Part shown: piece by piece, positions 42,984 to 49,751 of the stretch
How the letters are laid out: each line of letters starts with the position of its first letter
Position numbering within the stretch: the stretch's first letter is position 1
Assembly (NCBI GenBank): GCA_023396115.1
Contig: JAEWXC010000087.1
Span: forward strand, 1-49,751
Reading direction: 5' to 3'
Origin: Actinomycetes bacterium
Lineage (GTDB): Bacteria > Actinomycetota > Actinomycetes > Propionibacteriales > Nocardioidaceae
DNA: 49,751 nucleotides
The notes under the pieces: generated by a model
Told to the model about the DNA's origin: nothing
Database searches by the model: none
What the model saw: only the letters and a program-made list of their open reading frames with translations
Translations under genes and position numbers: made by a program

Positions 42984-44303
42984 GTGAAGCGGTGGGGACC
43001 CCTGGCCTGGGGAGCGGTCGTGACGGCGCTCCTGGTTGTGCTCGCCGGCCTGCGGTGGCGCGCGTACACGTTCGTCTCCTGGGACAACGCGATCTTCACC
43101 CAGTCGGTGCGCGCCTACTCCGAGCTGCGCGCCCCCGTGGTCGACGTGAAGGAGCCTGACTACCTGATCCTGGGTGACCACTTCTCCCCGGTGACGGCCC
43201 TGCTCGCCCCGTTCTTCGCGGTGTTCCCGTCCGGGTTCACGCTGCTGGTCGCCCAGGCCGTGCTCTGCGGACTCTCGGTGGTGGTGATCACCCGGGTCGC
43301 GGTGGACCGGCTCGGCGTGCGCGACGGGATGCTCGTCGGGGTCCTGTACGGCACCTCCTTCGGGGTGGTCCGGGCGGTGCCCGACGCGTTCCACGAGGTC
43401 GCCTTCGCCGCCCCGCTGCTGGCCCTGGCCGGTGCGGCGTTCCTGAACAAGCAGTACGCGCGGGTGGTGTGGTGGACGCTGCCGCTGCTGCTGGTCAAGG
43501 AGGACCTCGGGATGACCGTGGCCGCGGTCGGGGTGGCGCTGTGGCTGGTCGGGGAGCGGCGCCGCGGCGTCCTGCTGGCGGTGGTCGGCGTGGTCGCCAC
43601 GGTGCTGGTGGTGGCGGTGCTGATCCCGCTGGCCAACACCTCGGGTCAGTACGACTACACCGGCACCCTGGGCGGGGAGGTCGGCGTGCTGGCCACCCTC
43701 GGCACCGCGTGGTGGACCAAGCTCGGCACGGTCCTGGTCACCCTGGGCGTCGGCGGCCTGGTCTGCGTGCGTTCCCCGTGGATCGTGCTGGTCGTCCCGA
43801 CGCTGGCGTGGCGCTTCGTCGGGGACGTGCCCTACTACTGGGAGACCGGCCCCTGGCACTACTCGCTGGTGCTGATGCCGGTGGTCTTCGTGGCCCTGCT
43901 CGACGCGGTCGAGCGGCACCCGCGCTCCTACCGGACCGGGCTGCTGGTGGCGGTCGCCTTCGCCGGGCTGATGTTCCGCGACGGCCCCGTCGACGACCTG
44001 TTCCGCGCCGAGACGTGGCGCACCCCCGCGATCGCGGCTCAGGCCCGCGAGGTGCTCGACACCGTGCCGCGCGACGCCGTGGTCGCCTCCGACCTGGGGC
44101 TGCTCTCGCACCTGGCCGCCGACCGGGAGCTGTACTGGACCGGCACCGTCGGTGACGTGGTGCCCGAGTGGGTGGTCCTCGACGCCCGGGTGGCCGCCCG
44201 GGGCGCGGAGGAGTGGGCCGAGGAGACCTGGGAGGTCGACTACACCACCGTGCTGCACAGCGGCCCGTTCACCGTGGCCAGGCTGACGACCCCGGAGAAG
44301 TAA
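42984..44303 (+). CDS. DUF2079 polytopic membrane protein
   Basis: 439 residues from GTG 42984. It has about nine to ten transmembrane helices. The DUF2079 signature is the N-terminal WDNAIFTQSVRAYS (an acidic, aromatic extracytoplasmic loop), followed by LGDHFSPVTALLAPFFAVFPSG and VPDAFHEVAFAAPLLALA. The latter two are strongly conserved in the family, which is related to GT-C glycosyltransferases. A lipid-linked sugar transferase function is possible but unproven. The soluble C-terminal domain (VLDTVPRDAVVASDLGLLSHLAADRELY) is typical. A TAGCGT -10 at 42971-42976 ends seven bases before GTG, so the transcript is probably leaderless; GTG 42975 is an alternative. Confidence 0.9.
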   Translation: MKRWGPLAWGAVVTALLVVLAGLRWRAYTFVSWDNAIFTQSVRAYSELRAPVVDVKEPDYLILGDHFSPVTALLAPFFAVFPSGFTLLVAQAVLCGLSVVVITRVAVDRLGVRDGMLVGVLYGTSFGVVRAVPDAFHEVAFAAPLLALAGAAFLNKQYARVVWWTLPLLLVKEDLGMTVAAVGVALWLVGERRRGVLLAVVGVVATVLVVAVLIPLANTSGQYDYTGTLGGEVGVLATLGTAWWTKLGTVLVTLGVGGLVCVRSPWIVLVVPTLAWRFVGDVPYYWETGPWHYSLVLMPVVFVALLDAVERHPRSYRTGLLVAVAFAGLMFRDGPVDDLFRAETWRTPAIAAQAREVLDTVPRDAVVASDLGLLSHLAADRELYWTGTVGDVVPEWVVLDARVAARGAEEWAEETWEVDYTTVLHSGPFTVARLTTPEK

Positions 44304-44367
44304 CACTGATCTGTCCCGTGTGATGCGGTGTCAGAACACCGCACCAGTGGGGACAGATCAGTGTTAC
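44300..44367. repeat. Nested palindromic element between convergent genes
   Basis: An 18-bp perfect outer stem (44300-44317 against 44350-44367, GTAACACTGATCTGTCCC) encloses an inner 8-bp stem (44324-44331 against 44336-44343) with a 4-nt loop. The DUF2079 TAA stop lies inside the left arm. It would serve as a bidirectional terminator for the DUF2079 and otsA genes. Its regular two-tier structure also resembles a REP/MITE-like dispersed palindrome. Confidence 0.7.
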
Positions 44368-44393
44368 ATGGGCGGGGCCGCGCGAGCGGCCGC

Positions 44394-45779
44394 TCAGTCC
44401 TCCGCGAGCACCCCGAGGAACCCACGCGCCCACGCGTCCACGTCGTGCTCGGAGACGGTGGCCCGCATCGCCCGCATCCGTCGCCGCCGCTCCTCGGGGT
44501 CGGCGGTGGCCGCCTCGACCAGGGCCGCCTTCATCCCGTTGATGTCGTAGGGGTTCACCAGCCACGCCTCGTCGAGCTCCTCGGCCGCCCCGGCGAACTC
44601 CGAGAGCACCAGCGCCCCGTCGTCGTCCCAGCGGCAGGCGACGTACTCCTTGGCGACCAGGTTCATCCCGTCACGGAACGGGGTCACCACCATCACGTCG
44701 GCGGCGCGGTACAGCGCCGCCATCTCCTCGCGCGGGTAGGAGGAGTGCAGGTAGGAGATGGCCGGGCGGCCGATCCGGCTCAGGTCGCCGTTGATCCGCC
44801 CGACCAGCCGGTCGATCTCGTCGCGCATGATCCGGTACTGCTCGACCCGCTCCCGCGAGGGCGTCGCGACCTGGACGAAGACCGCCTCCTCGACGTCGAG
44901 GACCCCCTCGCGCACCAGCTCGCCGAACGCCCGCAGCCGGGCGAAGATCCCCTTGGTGTAGTCGAGCCGGTCGATGCCCAGGAAGACGGTGCGCGGGTGG
45001 CCGAGCGCGGCACGGACCGCGGCAGCCCGCTCCACGACCGGTGCGCTGCGGGCCAGCTCCTCGAAGTCGCTGGCGTCGATCGAGATCGGGAACGCCTGCA
45101 CCCGCACTCGGCGGCCGTCGGGCAGCCGCACCCCGCCGGGGTCGATCGGCAGCCCGACGCGGCGCAGCACCAGCCGCAGGAAGTTGGCCGCACCGCCGGG
45201 CAGCTGGAACCCGACCAGGTCGGCGCCGAGCAGGCCCTCGAGCAGCTCCTTGCGCCACGGCAGCTGGGCGAACAGCTCCCCGGGCGGGAACGGGATGTGC
45301 AGGTAGAACCCGATCCGCAGGTCGGGTCGCAGCTCGCGCAGGAACTGCGGCACCAGCTGCAGCTGGTAGTCGTGGACCCACACCGTCGCGCCCTCCGCGG
45401 CGACCTCGGCGGCCTTCTCGGCGAAGCGGCGGTTCACGGTCACGTAGGCCTCCCACCACTCCCGGTGGAACTCCGGCTTCGCGACCAGGTCGTGGTAGAG
45501 CGGCCACAGCGTGGCGTTGGAGAAGCCCTCGTAGAACTCCTCCACCTCGGCGGTGCTCAACGGCACCGGCACCAGCTGCAGGCCCTCGGAGGTGAACGGT
45601 TCGGTGGGGCCCTGGTCGTCGCCGGGCCAGCCGATCCAGGCGCCCTGCGCGGCGCGGACCACGGGCTCCAGGGCGCTGACCAGTCCGCCGGGGGAGCGGC
45701 GCCACACGGTGGTGCCGTCCGCGGCGGTGCTCCGGTCGACCGGGAGACGGTTGGCGACGATGACCAGGTCAGCGTTCAC
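44394..45779 (-). CDS. otsA: Trehalose-6-phosphate synthase
   Basis: 461 residues from GTG 45779. GT20 family: the glucose-6-phosphate binding residues sit in VIVANRLPVDRS and GGLVSALEP, WPLYHD, and HDYQLQLVPQFL. The UDP-glucose site is marked by GIDRLDYTKGI, RDGMNLVAKEYVACR and VLSEFAGAAEEL. It makes trehalose-6-phosphate for OtsB, encoded about 3 kb away at 48799 on the other strand. Trehalose serves as osmolyte and cell-wall precursor. A TAGGGT -10 (45791-45786) ends six bases before the GTG, so the mRNA is probably leaderless. It is divergent from the histidine kinase gene. Confidence 0.96.
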   Translation of the reverse strand: MNADLVIVANRLPVDRSTAADGTTVWRRSPGGLVSALEPVVRAAQGAWIGWPGDDQGPTEPFTSEGLQLVPVPLSTAEVEEFYEGFSNATLWPLYHDLVAKPEFHREWWEAYVTVNRRFAEKAAEVAAEGATVWVHDYQLQLVPQFLRELRPDLRIGFYLHIPFPPGELFAQLPWRKELLEGLLGADLVGFQLPGGAANFLRLVLRRVGLPIDPGGVRLPDGRRVRVQAFPISIDASDFEELARSAPVVERAAAVRAALGHPRTVFLGIDRLDYTKGIFARLRAFGELVREGVLDVEEAVFVQVATPSRERVEQYRIMRDEIDRLVGRINGDLSRIGRPAISYLHSSYPREEMAALYRAADVMVVTPFRDGMNLVAKEYVACRWDDDGALVLSEFAGAAEELDEAWLVNPYDINGMKAALVEAATADPEERRRRMRAMRATVSEHDVDAWARGFLGVLAED

Positions 45780-45907
45780 ACCCCCACCCTAGGGGGAGCA
45801 CCCACCGGGTCCCGGCGCTGCCCACGTGCCGGTGGTCGGGCTGGCCCGACACCAGGTCTCCGGCTGGCAGGATCGTGCCCGACCCCGGGCGGGTGAAGCA
45901 TCGAGGC

Positions 45908-47248
45908 ATGACCACCGACACCCTGCCCATCGCCCCGACGGACCCGCGCCCCAGCGGTCCGCCCGACCTCCCGGAGCCCGCCGTGAACCGCACCGCACCG
46001 CTGTGGTCCCGCCGGGTGCTGAGCGACTCCTGGTACGGGTTCAGCGCCTTTCCGCTGGCCCTGGTCGCGTTCGTGCTGGCCGTCTCCGGGTTCGCGCTCG
46101 GCGTCTCCACGCTGGTGATCTGGGTCGGCTTCCCGATCCTGGTCGGCACCGTGCTGGCCACCCGCGCCGTGGCGGCCTGGGAACGGACCCGGCTGCGCTC
46201 GTGGCAGGGCCGGGAGGTCTCCACCCCCGAGTACCTGCACGCCGGCCCCGGCGCCTCCCGGGTGCGGCGGGCGCTGACCCCGCTGCGCGACGTCCAGTCC
46301 TGGCTGGACCTGCTGTGGAGCGGCACCGGTCTGGTCACGGCCACCTTCGCGTTCTCGGTGGTGCTCGTCTGGTGGGCCGCCGCGGCCGGCGGCCTGACCT
46401 ACTGGTTCTGGCAGCGCTGGCTGCCCCAGCCCGACGGCACCCTGGCCTCGCTGCTCGGCCTGGGTGAGGGCCGCGGTCCCGAGATCGTGCTGAACACCGT
46501 CTTCGGCGTCGTCGCGGTGCTGACCCTGCCCGCCGTGGTCCGGTTCGCCGCCTGGGCGCACGCCGCACTGGCGATGACCCTGCTCGACTCGCGCGCCGAG
46601 CTGCAGGCCGAGCTGCGCCGGGTCACCGGGGCCCGCACCGCCGCCCAGGTGGCCGAGGTCGACGCACTGCGCCGCCTGGAGCGGGACATCCACGACGGAC
46701 CCCAGCAGCGGCTGGTGCGCCTGTCGATGGACCTGGGCCGGGCACGCCGTCAGGTCGACGACGACCCGGAGCTGGCCCGGGAGATTCTCGACGGCGCCCT
46801 CGAGCAGGCCCGCGAGACCGTCGCCGAGCTGCGTCAGCTCTCCCGCGGCATCGCCCCGCCGCTGCTGGTCGACCGGGGCCTGGCACCGGCGCTGGCCGAG
46901 CTCGCCGCGCGGCACACCACCACGGTCGACCTGCACGTCGACGTGCCCACCGACCTGCCCGACGCGGTGCAGACGGCCGCCTACTTCGTGGTCTCCGAGG
47001 CGCTGACGAACGTCGCCAAGCACGCCGGGGCCCGCACCGTGCGGGTCCGGGTGCAGCTCGAGGCGCAGCCCGAGGGCGACCAGGTGGTCGTCGAGGTGCT
47101 CGACGACGGGGTCGGGGGAGCGCACCCGGCCAAGGGTCGCGGCCTGGCCGGGCTGCAGGTGCGGGTGGCGGCGCTCGGCGGCAACCTGGACCTGCGCTCC
47201 CCGGCGGGCGGGCCGACCGTGCTGGCCGCCCGGATTCCGCGTGGGTGA
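45908..47248 (+). CDS. Sensor histidine kinase, NarL-type (HisKA_3)
   Basis: 446 residues from ATG 45908; GTG codons at 45875 and 45893 are alternative starts. The N-terminal half has a PspC/DUF-like membrane sensor: helices around FSAFPLALVAFVLAVSGFALGVSTLVIWVGFPILVG, then two more near FAFSVVLVWW and NTVFGVVAVLTLPAVV. The HisKA_3 motif carries the phospho-His in LERDIHDGPQQRL. The ATPase has N box (SEALTNVAKHA) and G box (DDGVGG, GRGLAGLQVRV). It phosphorylates the response regulator that follows, whose start lies 10 bp after its stop. The signal is unknown; the pair resembles the DesK/LiaS-type envelope-stress group. Confidence 0.92.
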   Translation: MTTDTLPIAPTDPRPSGPPDLPEPAVNRTAPLWSRRVLSDSWYGFSAFPLALVAFVLAVSGFALGVSTLVIWVGFPILVGTVLATRAVAAWERTRLRSWQGREVSTPEYLHAGPGASRVRRALTPLRDVQSWLDLLWSGTGLVTATFAFSVVLVWWAAAAGGLTYWFWQRWLPQPDGTLASLLGLGEGRGPEIVLNTVFGVVAVLTLPAVVRFAAWAHAALAMTLLDSRAELQAELRRVTGARTAAQVAEVDALRRLERDIHDGPQQRLVRLSMDLGRARRQVDDDPELAREILDGALEQARETVAELRQLSRGIAPPLLVDRGLAPALAELAARHTTTVDLHVDVPTDLPDAVQTAAYFVVSEALTNVAKHAGARTVRVRVQLEAQPEGDQVVVEVLDDGVGGAHPAKGRGLAGLQVRVAALGGNLDLRSPAGGPTVLAARIPRG

Positions 47249-47258
47249 TGCTGGGCGC

Positions 47259-47927
47259 ATGCGCCTGGTGATCGCCGACGACTCCGTGCTGCTGCGCGAG
47301 GGGCTCGGACTGCTGCTGACCGAGGCCGGCCACGACGTGGTGGCCGCGGTCGGCGACGGTCCGGGCTTCGTCTCGGCGATGTCCGCGCACCGGCCCGACC
47401 TGGGGATCGTGGACGTGCGGATGCCGCCCAGCCACACCGACGAGGGGCTGCGGGCCGCGGTCCGGGTCCGCGAGCAGGACCCCTCGGCCCGGATCGTGGT
47501 GCTCAGCCAGTACGTCGAGGTCTCCTACGCCGACGACCTGCTGGCCGGGGCGGACGGCGGCGTCGGCTACCTGCTCAAGGACCGGGTCAGCGACGTCGAG
47601 GAGTTCCTCACCGCGCTGGCCTCGGTCGCGGCCGGCGGCACGGTGCTCGACCCGCAGGTGGTGCGCCAGCTCATGGGTCGGCGCCGGGACCCGGTGGCGA
47701 CGCTGACCCCGCGCGAGCACGAGGTGCTGGCCCTGATGGCCCAGGGACTGTCCAACGTGGCGGTCGCGCGGGCCTTGGTGGTGACCCCGGCGGCGGTGGA
47801 GAAGCACACCCAGCGGATCTTCGCCAAGCTCGGTCTGCACGCCGACGCCGACGCCCACCGACGGGTCCGGGCGGTCGTGGAGTACCTGCGTTCGGGAGCG
47901 GGCGCGCGACGCGCCGGGATCGAATGA
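47259..47927 (+). CDS. Response regulator, NarL/LuxR type
   Basis: 222 residues from ATG 47259. The receiver domain has the acidic pair (IADDS), the phospho-acceptor Asp in LGIVDVRMPP and Lys in GYLLKDRV. The LuxR-type HTH is LTPREHEVLALMAQGLSNVAVARALVVTPAAVEKHTQRIFAKLGL. It is the partner of the kinase encoded immediately upstream. The preceding GTG at 47241 overlaps the kinase stop and is a possible upstream start, but the ATG matches receiver-domain length better. The regulon is unknown. Confidence 0.93.
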   Translation: MRLVIADDSVLLREGLGLLLTEAGHDVVAAVGDGPGFVSAMSAHRPDLGIVDVRMPPSHTDEGLRAAVRVREQDPSARIVVLSQYVEVSYADDLLAGADGGVGYLLKDRVSDVEEFLTALASVAAGGTVLDPQVVRQLMGRRRDPVATLTPREHEVLALMAQGLSNVAVARALVVTPAAVEKHTQRIFAKLGLHADADAHRRVRAVVEYLRSGAGARRAGIE

Positions 47928-47953
47928 CACTGTTGTGGTTCATCACCTACAGT
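47925..47953 (+). promoter_or_regulatory. Promoter of the DUF3263 gene
   Basis: A -35 TGACAC (47925-47930) and -10 TACAGT (47948-47953) are spaced 17 bp. The arms CACTGT (47928-47933) and ACAGTG (47949-47954) form an inverted repeat across the promoter, possibly an operator. The start of transcription near 47960 gives a 28-nt leader with an AGGAGA ribosome-binding site. Confidence 0.5.
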
Positions 47954-47987
47954 GGTAGGCGTCAGCCCCGATCCCAGGAGATGGTTC

Positions 47988-48281
47988 ATGGACGCCGCCA
48001 ACGCCGCCGCCACGTCGGCCCAGCAGGTTGCGGAGCTCAGTGAGCGTGACGCCGCGATCCTGGAGTTCGAGCGCCACTGGTGGAAGTACGCCGGGGCGAA
48101 GGAGCAGGCGGTGCGGGAACAGTTCGACATGTCCTCCACGCGCTACTACCAGGTGCTGAACGCCCTGATCGACCGTCCCGAGGCCCTGGCCGCCGACCCG
48201 CTGCTGGTCCGCCGTCTGCGCCGCCTGCGCGCCGCCCGCCAGCGGCAGCGTTCGGCCCGCCGACTCGGCTTCGAGGTCTGA
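47988..48281 (+). CDS. DUF3263 protein (small HTH-like)
   Basis: 97 residues from ATG 47988 with AGGAGA at 47976-47981. It has the DUF3263 signature LSERDAAILEFERHWWKYAGAKEQAVREQFDMSSTRYYQVLNALIDRP: an helix-turn-helix-like fold of about 70 residues, then a basic tail (RRLRRLRAARQRQRSARRLG). The family is small, actinobacteria-specific and probably DNA-binding. No experimental role is known to me. The following LytR_C gene starts four bases past its stop, and that association recurs in related genomes, suggesting envelope-linked regulation. Confidence 0.9.
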   Translation: MDAANAAATSAQQVAELSERDAAILEFERHWWKYAGAKEQAVREQFDMSSTRYYQVLNALIDRPEALAADPLLVRRLRRLRAARQRQRSARRLGFEV

Positions 48282-48285
48282 GACC

Positions 48286-48756
48286 GTGCGCAACGAGCGT
48301 GGCGTCGCCGCCCCGTCCCCGCTGGTGATGCTCAGCATCATCGCCGTCGCGATGGCCGGGATCGCCTTCGTGGCCAGCAAGGACGCGCCCGAGACCGAGA
48401 AGAAGATCACCCCGATCAGCCGCGAGGCGACCCCGACCGTCGAGCCCACCGAGCAGCCGGAGCCGACGAAGAAGCCGGAGCCGAAGGTCCGCCGGGCCAA
48501 GGTCTACGTCGAGGTCTACAACAACACCAACGTCCGGGGTCTGGCCGCGACGACCGCGCAGAAGGTCACCGATGCCGGGTGGCAGGTCGTCGGCACCGAC
48601 AACTGGGTGGGCACCGTGCCCTCGACCACCGTCTACTTCCCCAAGCGGCTCAAGGCGGCCGCGGAGCTGCTCGCCCTGGACCTGGGCATCGACCGCACCA
48701 TGCCGGTGGTCGAGGGGATGAAGGGCGACCGCCTGACCGTCGTCCTGTCGGGCTGA
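48286..48756 (+). CDS. LytR_C-domain envelope protein
   Basis: 156 residues from GTG 48286. A single N-terminal membrane helix (PLVMLSIIAVAMAGIAFVA) precedes a Pro/Glu/Lys-rich linker (TEQPEPTKKPEPK) and the LytR_C domain (VEVYNNTNVRGLAATTAQKVTDAGWQVVGTDNW...). It has no catalytic LCP domain. Proteins of this architecture, including the mycobacterial Cei group, contribute to envelope integrity; the name is not certain here. It forms a unit with DUF3263 and precedes otsB by 42 bp. Confidence 0.87.
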   Translation: MRNERGVAAPSPLVMLSIIAVAMAGIAFVASKDAPETEKKITPISREATPTVEPTEQPEPTKKPEPKVRRAKVYVEVYNNTNVRGLAATTAQKVTDAGWQVVGTDNWVGTVPSTTVYFPKRLKAAAELLALDLGIDRTMPVVEGMKGDRLTVVLSG

Positions 48757-48798
48757 GGGCATTCGCCCGGCCCGGACGGTTCGTGGTGGGCTGATCCG

Positions 48799-49632
48799 AT
48801 GGAGTTCCTCCGCGCCGACGGCGCCGAGCGCCTGCGCGCCCTGCGTCAGCACCTGTCCGAGGCGGTCGTGGCGCTCGACTACGACGGCACGCTGGCCCCG
48901 ATCGTCGACGACCCGACCCGGGCCGACATCCACCCCGACGCGCCGCAGGCCCTGCTGGCCCTGAGCCGACGGGCGCTGCGGGTGGCGATCGTCACCGGAC
49001 GCCCCGTCGCGCAGGTGCTGGACCTGGGCGGGCTGGCCCGGCTCGCCGACCAGATCCACGCCGAGGGGCACCGGATCGACGTGGTGGGGCAGTACGGCGC
49101 CGAGACCTGGAACTCCACCGACCGGGAACTGCACACGCCTCCGGTGCCGCCGGGGCTGGGCACGTTCCGCCGGGAGCTGCCCGGGCTGCTCGAGGCGGCC
49201 GGGGTGCCCGAGGCCTGGATCGAGGAGAAGGGCTTGGGTGTCGCGGTGCACACCCGCCGCACGGCCGACCCCGCTGCGGCGCTGGCGCTGCTCGCCGACC
49301 CGGTGGCCGATCTGGCCACCCGGCACGACCTGGTCGTCGAACCGGGGCGCGCGGTGCTGGAGGTGCGCTCGGGGGAGCAGGACAAGGGGCGGGCGCTGGG
49401 TGCCTTGCTCGAGGCCGCCGCCGCCCGGGCCGTCTGCTTCGCCGGCGACGACCTGGGTGACGTGTCGGCCTTCGACGCGGTGGACCGCGCCGCCGACCGG
49501 GGCCTGGCCACCCTGCTGGTCTGCGCCGGCTCGGCCGAGCAGCCGGCCCTGCGTGAGCGCGCCGACGTCGTGGTCGACGGTCCTGCCGGGGTGGTCGCGC
49601 TGCTCGCCTCCCTGGCCCCCCACCGCTTGTAA
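48799..49632 (+). CDS. otsB: Trehalose-6-phosphate phosphatase
   Basis: 277 residues from ATG 48799. HAD motif I is ALDYDGTLAP (nucleophile D27, acid/base D29), motif II is IVTGRP, and motifs III/IV are in EQDKGRALG and FAGDDLGDVSAFDAV. A capping domain (about residues 130-200) controls access. It hydrolyses trehalose-6-phosphate made by OtsA to trehalose. No Shine-Dalgarno sequence is visible. It is downstream of the LytR_C gene and may be in the same unit, linking trehalose supply with envelope functions. Confidence 0.95.
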   Translation: MEFLRADGAERLRALRQHLSEAVVALDYDGTLAPIVDDPTRADIHPDAPQALLALSRRALRVAIVTGRPVAQVLDLGGLARLADQIHAEGHRIDVVGQYGAETWNSTDRELHTPPVPPGLGTFRRELPGLLEAAGVPEAWIEEKGLGVAVHTRRTADPAAALALLADPVADLATRHDLVVEPGRAVLEVRSGEQDKGRALGALLEAAAARAVCFAGDDLGDVSAFDAVDRAADRGLATLLVCAGSAEQPALRERADVVVDGPAGVVALLASLAPHRL

Positions 49633-49658
49633 CGCGCCTTGGGTTCGGATGGTGGTTG

Positions 49659-49751
49659 CACCACTCGTCGTGAGGAGTGGTGATGGTTCGGATGCTGCGG
49701 GCAGAGCGTCAGTTGTTTTGGGTGCAGGTGCGGTCGGGGATGTGGGCGTGG
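49659..49751 (+). mobile_element. Start of an IS30-like transposase gene, truncated by the window end
   Basis: ATG 49683 opens a frame beginning MVRMLRAERQLFWVQVRSGM, which resembles the N-terminal HTH of actinobacterial IS30-type transposases. Only 23 codons are visible. The inverted repeat CACCACTC (49659-49666) and GAGTGGTG (49675-49682) spans the ribosome-binding site and may be part of the element end or a translational control hairpin. The family call rests on a short match. Confidence 0.5.

Overview
The window is a GC-rich actinobacterial chromosome segment, most likely from Nocardioides or a close relative in the Propionibacteriales. The evidence is the mycothiol gene mshA, CarD, a SenX3-RegX3 pair, two F420/FMN split-barrel proteins, many GTG starts, and gene order matching Mycobacterium tuberculosis in two blocks (mshA, YbjN-like, gpm, senX3-regX3; and lpqE, carD, ispD, ispF, cysS, rRNA methyltransferase). 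Species assignment is inference.

Layout. 1-3.3 kb is a worn, variable flank. It holds one end of an IS-like element, a LexA-type (SOS) promoter, a frameshifted secreted protein gene, an odd lower-GC membrane/helix-hairpin-helix gene and a decayed remnant. 3.3-9.6 kb carries typA, an M4 metalloprotease with a C-terminal emfourin-like inhibitor domain, an Asp/Glu racemase, an SDR, and RNase HI fused to a SnoaL-like domain. 10.2-16.5 kb is mshA, a YbjN protein, a DMT transporter, regX3, senX3, divergent phoU behind a Pho-box array, and gpmA. 16.6-27.3 kb is lpqE, a UbiA-like protein, carD, an IspD-like paralogue, ispD, ispF, a molybdopterin oxidoreductase, an SDR, a secreted C39-like protease, cysS and rlmB. 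27.3-31 kb is a membrane phosphoesterase, two split-barrel flavin/F420 proteins, tRNA-Thr(UGU) and pdxY. 31-39.8 kb is accessory catabolism: GMC oxidoreductase plus aldehyde dehydrogenase, an extradiol dioxygenase, ung, a TetR regulator, and a PLP lyase coupled to a GPH-type transporter. 39.9-49.6 kb is a hydrolase with a histone-H1-like tail, a glutamate-synthase-like FMN protein, a DUF2079 protein, otsA, a NarL-type two-component pair, DUF3263, a LytR_C protein and otsB. The window ends in the start of an IS30-like transposase.

The most interesting observation is the IspD pair. The plus-strand paralogue, which begins with a CTG overlapping the carD stop, keeps the dimer-arm motifs (PVTDTVK, TVDR) but lacks the CTP-binding loop. 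The minus-strand IspD keeps the loop and C-terminal lysine but has lost those arm motifs. Because the IspD arm is understood to reach into the partner subunit's active site, the two may form an obligate heterodimer. Other leads are the protease-inhibitor fusion, a possible LexA-controlled short RNA between the UbiA gene and carD, and a Pho-box array upstream of phoU. A recurring pattern is a -10 hexamer ending 6-7 nt before a start codon with no ribosome-binding site, which suggests many leaderless mRNAs.
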